DNA of 7,284 nt from Chryseobacterium gleum (GTDB lineage: Bacteria; Bacteroidota; Bacteroidia; Flavobacteriales_D; Sanyastnellaceae). Shown here piece by piece: positions 1 through 4,386 of the stretch. Where the stretch lies: the NCBI GenBank assembly GCA_943330925.2, contig CALQJP020000116.1:1-7284 (forward strand). The letters are read 5' to 3'. Positions within the stretch are counted from its first letter, which is position 1. Each line of letters begins with the position of its first letter. Position numbers and translations under genes: made by a program. The notes beneath the pieces are model-generated. The model was not told the origin of the DNA. It worked only from the letters and a program-made list of their open reading frames with translations, and made no database searches.

Positions 1-44
1 CCGAGCGCAGTCGAGGGACGGTGCCCGAGCGAAGTCGATGGCAC
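1..44. repeat. Two tandem copies of a CGAGCGNAGTCGA hairpin repeat inside the mnmD coding frame
   Basis: CGAGCGCAGTCGA (2-14) recurs as CGAGCGAAGTCGA (26-38), a period of 24 bases, i.e. exactly eight codons. The second copy can fold: GTGCC (21-25) pairs with GGCAC (40-44) and CGA (26-28) with TCG (35-37), leaving a 6-base loop and a 2-base bulge. Read in the mnmD frame the copies give PERSR-like peptides (ERSRGTVPERSRW) directly before motif I. The first copy is cut by the window edge. I recall elements of the form GAGCGnAGTCGA being frequent in intergenic DNA of Bacteroidota; that is recollection, not a search result. Confidence 0.7.
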
Positions 45-554
45 ATACTCGAAGTAGGTTTTGGGACGGGATTGAATGCGTTGCTCGCTATGCGATGGGC
101 GGAAGAACATCAGGTGCATGTGCATTTTACTTCGCTAGAGACAAACGTGTTGTCGTTGGAACTTGCGGAGCAACTCAACTATGCGTCCTCGGAACAAGAG
201 GGCTCCGATTTTTTGAAGATGCATGCCGCTGCCTGGAACGAAGACGCTGTGATAACCTCGCACTTCACTTTACACAAAGCACTGCGTGAAGTGCAATCGG
301 AAGCAAGCGAAGAGCAATTCGACGTCATCTTCTTCGATGCATTTGGTCCGCCGACACAACCCGAAATGTGGACGCCTGCTATCTTCCAACGCATGTTCGA
401 CGCGCTCACGCCAGGCGGAATTCTTGTGACCTACTGCGCGAAAGGCCAGGTGCGGCGTGACATGCAATCAGTCGGATTCACCGTTGAACGCCTTCCTGGC
501 CCTCCAGGCAAACGAGAAATGCTGCGCGCTACAAAACCTGCACACCATGGATAA
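3..554 (+). CDS. mnmD: tRNA 5-methylaminomethyl-2-thiouridine methyltransferase, MnmD/MnmC1 type (5' end outside window)
   Basis: This is a SAM-dependent methyltransferase of the MnmC N-domain (DUF752) family, which in the cytoplasm methylates aminomethyl-uridine at the tRNA wobble position to give mnm5(s2)U34. Counting from the GTG at 21 as residue 1, visible landmarks are the SAM-binding motif I ILEVGFGTGLNAL (9-21), acidic residue E40 after the second strand, DAFGP (106-110), TYCAKG (137-142) and the family signature LPGPPGKREM (158-167). The frame is open to base 3, and the roughly 55-60 residues that family members carry before motif I are absent. I therefore treat the gene as running off the left edge; the GTG at 21 is probably not the true start. 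A hairpin repeat encodes the residues just before motif I (see repeat at 1-44). The stop overlaps the NUDIX start by 8 bases, suggesting translational coupling. The family is clear; bifunctional MnmC is excluded because no oxidase domain follows. Confidence 0.87.
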   Translation, partial: ERSRGTVPERSRWHILEVGFGTGLNALLAMRWAEEHQVHVHFTSLETNVLSLELAEQLNYASSEQEGSDFLKMHAAAWNEDAVITSHFTLHKALREVQSEASEEQFDVIFFDAFGPPTQPEMWTPAIFQRMFDALTPGGILVTYCAKGQVRRDMQSVGFTVERLPGPPGKREMLRATKPAHHG

Positions 555-1014
555 CACTGCCGCTCTTCCCACACGTTTTAATTTGCGTGCATACTTCATT
601 CTGTTCAACGAGGCGAACGACGCTGTGCTCGTGAGCGATGAGCTCATCTTCGGAAATGCATACACAAAGTTTCCGGGTGGTGGTGTGGAATTTGGCGAAG
701 GACCTGCTGATACGGTGGCACGCGAGGCAATGGAAGAAATGAAACAACCCATTGAAGTAACCGGGCATTTCTACACTACCGATTTTTACTTACAGTCGTT
801 TTTCCATCCGAGCGATCAGATCATTTCCATCTATTACACTGCGCGAATGATCGGAGAACAGCAATTCACGGACGCGCAGATTGCGTTCGATTTCAAGCAA
901 CGCATCTACAACGAAGAATCATTTCGATGGGTGAAGCTGAGTACCATTCGTGAAGACATGTTTCATTTTGCTGCGGACAAGAGAGTGGCGGGAATGCTGA
1001 AACAAGGATTATAG
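547..1014 (+). CDS. NUDIX hydrolase
   Basis: This 155-residue protein of the NUDIX superfamily should hydrolyse a nucleoside diphosphate linked to another moiety; the substrate cannot be told from sequence. The Nudix box spans residues 45-67: G45, E51, then R59-E60-A61-M62-E63-E64, matching G-x5-E-x7-RE-U-x-EE, so the metal-binding glutamates are present. The box is preceded by the usual PGGG. The closing G-U of the consensus is K66-Q67 here, a mild deviation. I chose the ATG at 547 because it begins just before the first beta strand (FNLRAYFILF) and overlaps the mnmD stop in ATGGATAA. An in-frame ATG at 457 would add 30 residues translated from another frame of mnmD and is unlikely. The last codons and stop lie in repeat DNA and are duplicated downstream (1129-1166). 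Coupling with mnmD suggests co-transcription, not necessarily shared function. Confidence 0.9.
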   Translation: MDNTAALPTRFNLRAYFILFNEANDAVLVSDELIFGNAYTKFPGGGVEFGEGPADTVAREAMEEMKQPIEVTGHFYTTDFYLQSFFHPSDQIISIYYTARMIGEQQFTDAQIAFDFKQRIYNEESFRWVKLSTIREDMFHFAADKRVAGMLKQGL

Positions 1015-1039
1015 GAGTGCAGGATTGTAGGATTATAGG
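1006..1039. repeat. GGATTRTAGG repeat overlapping the NUDIX stop codon
   Basis: GGATTATAGG occurs at 1006-1015 and 1030-1039, and GGATTGTAGG at 1022-1031, overlapping the third by two bases. The NUDIX stop TAG (1012-1014) lies inside the first unit. The block recurs in copy B of the duplication at 1158-1191, the first unit there being GGATTACAGG. Confidence 0.7.
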
Positions 1040-1049
1040 GAGGCCCAAC

Positions 1050-1077
1050 TTTCAACCTTCAACCTTCAACTTTCAAC
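1050..1077. repeat. Heptamer tandem repeat YTTCAAC, four units (copy A)
   Basis: Four contiguous 7-base units: TTTCAAC, CTTCAAC, CTTCAAC, TTTCAAC. Only the first base varies, between T and C. It lies between convergent genes and has no reading-frame significance that I can see. Confidence 0.88.
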
Positions 1078-1084
1078 CAATGCA

Positions 1085-1132
1085 TTACATGGCCAATCTG
1101 CGCATCACATGCCGCTTCACCGACTCGAACAA
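1085..1132 (-). pseudogene. Relic 3' end of the conserved unknown gene (duplicated fragment)
   Basis: Read on the minus strand this gives LFESVKRHVMRRLAM and a stop, identical to the C-terminus of the intact protein encoded at 1237-1812 except for Glu to Lys at one site. It has no start and no upstream coding sequence; it is simply the piece carried along by the 152-bp duplication. Confidence 0.8.
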
Positions 1133-1166
1133 GAGAGTGGCGGGGATGCTGAAGCAAGGATTACAG
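1129..1166 (+). pseudogene. Relic 3' end of the NUDIX hydrolase gene (duplicated fragment)
   Basis: The fragment reads KRVAGMLKQGL in the frame of the NUDIX tail. The two codon changes relative to the intact gene (GGA/GGG, AAA/AAG) are synonymous, and the stop TAG has become CAG. It has no start codon of its own and is not expected to be expressed. Confidence 0.8.
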
Positions 1167-1201
1167 GAGTGCAGGATTGTAGGATTATAGGGAGGCCCAA
1201 C

Positions 1202-1229
1202 CTTCAACTTTCAACCTTCAACTTTCAAC
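1202..1229. repeat. Heptamer tandem repeat YTTCAAC, four units (copy B)
   Basis: Four units again: CTTCAAC, TTTCAAC, CTTCAAC, TTTCAAC. The unit number is the same as in copy A but the T/C pattern at the first base differs at units 1 and 2, so the two arrays have drifted by substitution without unit gain or loss. Confidence 0.88.
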
Positions 1230-1236
1230 CAACGAA

Positions 1237-1812
1237 TTACATGGCCAATCTGCGCATCACATGCCGCTCCACCGATTCAAACAATTGATCGGGATTCATC
1301 GTTCGCCACTTCACTTCATTGAGTTTTCCGCCTGATACAAAATAGCGATCGATGTTGGCATCGCCCATATCCGCAAGCACGTGCTCTCTAGCATTCATGA
1401 GTGCTATCCATCCATCGCTTTCATTCACTTCCTCAAACCACTCTTCGTAGTAGCTATCATCTGAAAAGTGGAAGTTCAAGATATTCTCACCGATGAGGAT
1501 GAACTTCGTAACACCTTCCTGCATCATGAGTTCAACAACCTCTCGCTTCAAAAACATGATGTCGTTGTAGAGCAGATCGTTCCACTCGCCTATCAACTCA
1601 ATGATGGCAAAACCATTTTCGTAGTGACAATACAACACCTTCATGAACAGGGTTTGACTGCCGAAACTGTCCCACTGCGGATGGATGTAGTAATTATAAA
1701 TCTTCGATGTAAACTCGAACTCCGAATACTCGCGCTCGAAGAAAGGCGAATACGGATCTTCCGCTGCCACATAGTAGCCTCGCCAGTTGTAGTATGGTTC
1801 GATATCGTGCAT
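1237..1812 (-). CDS. Conserved protein of unknown function, downstream of murQ
   Basis: A 191-residue soluble protein with no signal peptide or membrane segment. I recognise it only as a conserved hypothetical of Bacteroidota and assign no function. It is rich in aromatic and acidic residues, with an N-terminal Tyr/Trp-rich part (about 7-47: YYNWRGYY, NYYIHPQW). A central region with alternating strands and helices follows (FAIIELIGEW 68-77, NDIMFLKREVVELM 83-96, KFILIGENILNFHF 103-116, then DDSYYEEWFEEV 118-129). This strand-helix-strand pattern could be a small alpha/beta fold such as STAS, but that is inference from pattern only. The start is 2 bases after the murQ stop, so the two are very probably co-transcribed and coupled. 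Its last 16 codons, counting the stop, are duplicated downstream at 1085-1132. Confidence 0.85.
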   Translation of the reverse strand: MHDIEPYYNWRGYYVAAEDPYSPFFEREYSEFEFTSKIYNYYIHPQWDSFGSQTLFMKVLYCHYENGFAIIELIGEWNDLLYNDIMFLKREVVELMMQEGVTKFILIGENILNFHFSDDSYYEEWFEEVNESDGWIALMNAREHVLADMGDANIDRYFVSGGKLNEVKWRTMNPDQLFESVERHVMRRLAM

Positions 1813-1814
1813 CG

Positions 1815-2624
1815 TTACTTCACATTGGCATAATCGACCGCTTTGCGCACGCTGCCGTGTTCGAGCAACAAACGCTGCGCTTCTTCTTCCGACAAACCTG
1901 TTTGCTGCATCACCATGGCAGTGCCGCGATGCACCAGCTTATGATTGCTCAATTGCATATCGACCATCTTATTGCCACGCACTCTTCCGAGTTGAATCAT
2001 GACGCTTGTCGAAAGCATATTGAGCACAAGCTTTTGTGCGGTGCCGCTCTTCATGCGGGTACTACCCGTAACAAACTCGGGACCTACAACTACCTCCACC
2101 GGAAAGTCTGCCACTTGCGCAACGGCCGAACCGGCGTTGCAAGTAATGCACCCGGTCGTGATTCCGGCTTCCCGGCATTTCGTCAATGCACCAACCACAT
2201 AAGGCGTTCCACCCGATGCTGCAATACCCACTACCACATCGGCAGCGGTGATGGTATGCTCTTGCAAATCGAGCCATCCCTGTTCGCGGTTGTCTTCAGC
2301 AAACTCGACAGGGTAGCGAATAGCGCGATCACCGCCTGCAATGAGTCCAACGACAAGTCCATGCTCGACACCATACGTTGGTGGGCACTCTGAAGCATCT
2401 ACAACGCCCAATCGACCGCTGGTGCCTGCGCCCAGATAGAACAAACGTCCGCCGGCCTTCATGTGTTCGGCAGTCGCCGCAACCAACTTTTCGATTTGCG
2501 GAATAGCGCGTTCTACGGCTAAGGGAACCGACTGATCTTCCTTGTTGATGTTGACCAACAATTCATGCACGCTCATCTCCTCCAATCGATCGTAATGGCT
2601 ATCGCTTTCTGTTGTGGGCTTCAT
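1815..2624 (-). CDS. murQ: N-acetylmuramic acid 6-phosphate etherase
   Basis: MurQ cleaves the D-lactyl ether of MurNAc-6-phosphate, giving GlcNAc-6-phosphate and D-lactate, a cytoplasmic step of peptidoglycan-sugar recycling. The 269-residue product has a SIS fold over about 48-211 with GAGTSGRLGVVDASECPPT (65-83). E79 and E110 correspond in spacing to the two catalytic glutamates of E. coli MurQ (E83, E114). The GCKR/MurQ signature GSTRMKSGTAQK is at 187-198 and a C-terminal helical domain follows. I chose the ATG at 2624: the protein then begins MKPTTESDSHYDRLEEMS, which resembles Bacteroidota homologues, and the longer in-frame start is a TTG at 2666 that falls in the -33 element of a good promoter. 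No MurNAc kinase or phosphotransferase gene is nearby. The gene heads a two-gene unit with the unknown protein below it. Confidence 0.95.
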   Translation of the reverse strand: MKPTTESDSHYDRLEEMSVHELLVNINKEDQSVPLAVERAIPQIEKLVAATAEHMKAGGRLFYLGAGTSGRLGVVDASECPPTYGVEHGLVVGLIAGGDRAIRYPVEFAEDNREQGWLDLQEHTITAADVVVGIAASGGTPYVVGALTKCREAGITTGCITCNAGSAVAQVADFPVEVVVGPEFVTGSTRMKSGTAQKLVLNMLSTSVMIQLGRVRGNKMVDMQLSNHKLVHRGTAMVMQQTGLSEEEAQRLLLEHGSVRKAVDYANVK

Positions 2625-2638
2625 GATTTCATTTTGCC

Positions 2639-2667
2639 CAAATGTATCGTAGCGTGTTTCGATCAAA
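2639..2667 (-). promoter_or_regulatory. Bacteroidota-type promoter for murQ (TTTG -N17- TACATTTG)
   Basis: On the minus strand TTTG (2667-2664) is followed after 17 bases by TACATTTG (2646-2639), matching the TAnnTTTG -7 box and TTG/TTTG -33 box known for the primary sigma factor of Bacteroidota, with an allowed spacing. Transcription would start only some ten bases before the ATG at 2624, giving a short leader without a Shine-Dalgarno sequence. Confidence 0.6.
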
Positions 2668-2683
2668 TTAAAATCAAAGACAA

Positions 2684-2709
2684 TTTTTTACACCGCTAGC
2701 GTTAAAAAA
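2684..2709. promoter_or_regulatory. Candidate operator: palindrome in the divergent murQ / PD40-gene region
   Basis: TTTTTTA (2684-2690) and TAAAAAA (2703-2709) form a 7-base inverted repeat around the 8-base perfect palindrome CGCTAGCG (2694-2701), whose centre is one base off that of the outer arms. It lies between two divergent genes, just upstream of the murQ -33 box. The arrangement suits a dimeric DNA-binding protein, but no regulator is encoded here and the site could be chance in AT-rich DNA. The rest of 2625-2772 shows no gene and no clear promoter for the rightward gene. Confidence 0.35.
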
Positions 2710-2772
2710 GCCGCATTTATCCGTTCTGAGAACTATTTAAACCCGACTTACCTTGTGAACCTATTTAAGACT

Positions 2773-4386
2773 ATGCTTCGAATCACTCTTTGCACACTTG
2801 CCACACTGCTCGTGACCGGAATGGCTGCACAAAAGGACTCCTCACGTGTGGGACTTTTTGACGCTGCTCTTTCTACACCGCGCATCATGGCAGCACGCCA
2901 TGAATTCAACGAAAACAATATGCGCGGTGCAATGCTCATCTACCGCGAAGTATTGCAATCGGACGCCAACAATGCAGCTGCACTTTATGGCACTTCAGAA
3001 TGCTATTACAACTTGAAGAAATACAAACTGGCGCTTGAATATCTCAACAAGGCACTCGAAAAAGAAGCGTCCATTTCATCCGAATCAGATTTCTTTCGCG
3101 GGCAGATTTACCACCGCACCGCGAAGCTCGACGATGCCATTACAGCCTTTGATGCATTTCTCGCTAAAGAAAAACCAAGCACATACGAATACGAACTAGC
3201 TACACAGTATCGACTTCAATGCTTGTATGCGCGCGACATGATGAAAAAACCTGTAGACGTGACCATTGAAAACATGGGTAATCTCATCAACTCGCGCTAC
3301 GATGAATACACGCCTAGTATCAGTGCAGATGGCAATACAATGGTCTTCACAGCAAGGCGCAACGACACGAAAGGCGGACGCATGGATGAAGAAGGCGACT
3401 ACAAGTATTTTGAAGACATCTACTACAGCAATTATGATGAGACCACCAAAGAATGGTCGCAGAGTGTTGCAGTGGAGGGTGAACTGAATACAGAAACTTA
3501 CGACGCGGTGTTGAGCATTTTCCCTTCGGGCAATGGCATGTACGTTTATAAAAACACAGTTTCGAGCACTGGCGATATTTACTTCAGTGAATACAGACCC
3601 GGAACAAAGGAATGGACGGCTGCGCAAAAAATGCCACGTCCCATCAACACCTCCTACTTCGAAGGATCTATCTCAATGACAGCAGATGGCAACACCATCT
3701 ACTTCGTGAGTGAGCGCCCCGAAGGCGAAGGCCAGGGCGACATTTACGTTTCCACGAAGAAAGGCGAAAGCTGGAGCAGTCCGAAAAACCTGGGTGCAGT
3801 TGTAAATACCGATTTGGATGAGAAGTTTGTCTTCATACACCCCAACGGCAAAACTCTTTTCTTCGCAAGCAACGGCCACCAAACCATGGGAAGCTACGAC
3901 ATCTTCAAAACGGAATATGTGAACGGCGAATGGAGTGTGCCTGTCAATCTGGGCTATCCAATCAACACCGTCAATGAAGAGTCGACATTCTCGCTCACGA
4001 AAGACAACAAATCTCTGATGATAGCGGCTGAGTACGAAGACAGTTTCGGTGAGCGCGACATCTACAAAATCGACGTGAGTAAGTATGAATTGCTATCCGG
4101 CGATTATGCGAAAAGCACCGCGGGTCAAATTCTCGTTTCATGCACCTACAAAGCAGGAGAACCCGCAAGAGATGTTCTCATTGAAGCTTACTACGTTTCA
4201 AACAACAAGCTTGTTACCAGCGCTGAAACCGACAAAGCGGGCCGCGTAAAATTGAATCTACCGGGCAATGAAACCTATAAGATTGTTACGACCGTCGACG
4301 ATTTCAAAAACGAAAAAGTCATTGAACTCAAACTGCGCAACGATGGCGAGACGGTCATCAAGCATGACGTTCAAATCGATCGTTAA
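2773..4386 (+). CDS. Exported TPR / PD40 beta-propeller protein with carboxypeptidase-regulatory-like tail, PorE-like without OmpA domain
   Basis: A 537-residue exported protein. Residues 1-19 form a signal peptide (MLR, hydrophobic core, likely cut before Q20 in TGMAAQKD). Residues about 44-135 hold TPR-like helices (for example AAALYGTSECYYNLKKYKLA). About 177-437 is a beta-propeller of PD40/WD40-like repeats: YTPSISADGNTMVFTARR (179-196), SISMTADGNTIYFVSERP (299-316), FVFIHPNGKTLFFAS (352-366), and the typical NLGYPINTVNEESTFSLTKD (392-411). About 449-537 is a carboxypeptidase-regulatory-like beta sandwich. This is the domain order of PorE, the type IX secretion component that binds peptidoglycan through a C-terminal OmpA domain, but here the protein ends before any OmpA domain. 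I expect a periplasmic or envelope scaffold role; the partner is unknown. An in-frame GTG at 2755 would add six residues. The stop overlaps that of the convergent mannosidase gene. Confidence 0.85.
   Translation: MLRITLCTLATLLVTGMAAQKDSSRVGLFDAALSTPRIMAARHEFNENNMRGAMLIYREVLQSDANNAAALYGTSECYYNLKKYKLALEYLNKALEKEASISSESDFFRGQIYHRTAKLDDAITAFDAFLAKEKPSTYEYELATQYRLQCLYARDMMKKPVDVTIENMGNLINSRYDEYTPSISADGNTMVFTARRNDTKGGRMDEEGDYKYFEDIYYSNYDETTKEWSQSVAVEGELNTETYDAVLSIFPSGNGMYVYKNTVSSTGDIYFSEYRPGTKEWTAAQKMPRPINTSYFEGSISMTADGNTIYFVSERPEGEGQGDIYVSTKKGESWSSPKNLGAVVNTDLDEKFVFIHPNGKTLFFASNGHQTMGSYDIFKTEYVNGEWSVPVNLGYPINTVNEESTFSLTKDNKSLMIAAEYEDSFGERDIYKIDVSKYELLSGDYAKSTAGQILVSCTYKAGEPARDVLIEAYYVSNNKLVTSAETDKAGRVKLNLPGNETYKIVTTVDDFKNEKVIELKLRNDGETVIKHDVQIDR

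Larger units (their letters stand above)
977..1128. repeat. 152-bp imperfect tandem duplication, copy A
   Basis: Every base from 977 to 1128 aligns without gaps to the base 152 positions downstream, with 10 mismatches by my hand count (about 93% identity), nine of them transitions. Copy A starts inside the last codons of the NUDIX gene, runs through the filler repeats, and ends in a copy of the last codons of the minus-strand gene that ends at 1237. ACAA occurs at the left end (977-980), the internal junction (1129-1132) and the right end (1281-1284), consistent with duplication between 4-bp microhomologies. Confidence 0.92.
1129..1280. repeat. 152-bp imperfect tandem duplication, copy B
   Basis: This is the second copy, directly adjacent to copy A. 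It begins with a copy of the NUDIX 3' end whose stop TAG reads CAG, contains the same filler repeats, and ends within the intact 3' end of the minus-strand gene. Similarity stops at about 1284, where copy A continues as AAGAGAG and this copy as AATTGAT. With copy A it fills essentially the whole 222-base gap between the two convergent genes; I see no other gene and no convincing terminator hairpin there. Confidence 0.92.

Noticed and set aside
497..510. Inverted repeat CCTGG-CCCT-CCAGG that could be a hairpin terminator near the end of mnmD
   Set aside because: It encodes the conserved family signature LPGPPGK, has no T-run, and the coupled NUDIX gene starts just downstream, so it is explained by coding.
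457..546. Longer NUDIX reading frame starting at the ATG at 457
   Set aside because: The extra 30 residues come from conserved mnmD codons in another frame; the ATG at 547, overlapping the mnmD stop, fits the domain start.
977..1280. CRISPR array or mobile-element ends in the repeat-rich intergenic region
   Set aside because: There are only two large copies directly abutting, with no unique spacers, no terminal inverted repeats and no transposase; tandem duplication explains it.
1468..1833. Plus-strand reading frame opposite the conserved unknown gene
   Set aside because: It is antisense to a coupled, conserved-looking protein, with no recognisable domain; a shadow of the real gene.
1794..2393. 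Long plus-strand reading frame opposite murQ
   Set aside because: The minus strand encodes an unmistakable MurQ; the plus-strand translation is rich in His, Cys and Arg without domain character, typical of a shadow frame.
2625..2666. N-terminal extension of MurQ from a TTG at 2666
   Set aside because: The extension overlaps both elements of a good promoter and is not typical of the family; ATG at 2624 fits better.
2749..2756. TACCTTGT as a -7 box for the PD40 gene
   Set aside because: It matches TAnnTTTG only partly and I find no TTG at the required distance upstream.
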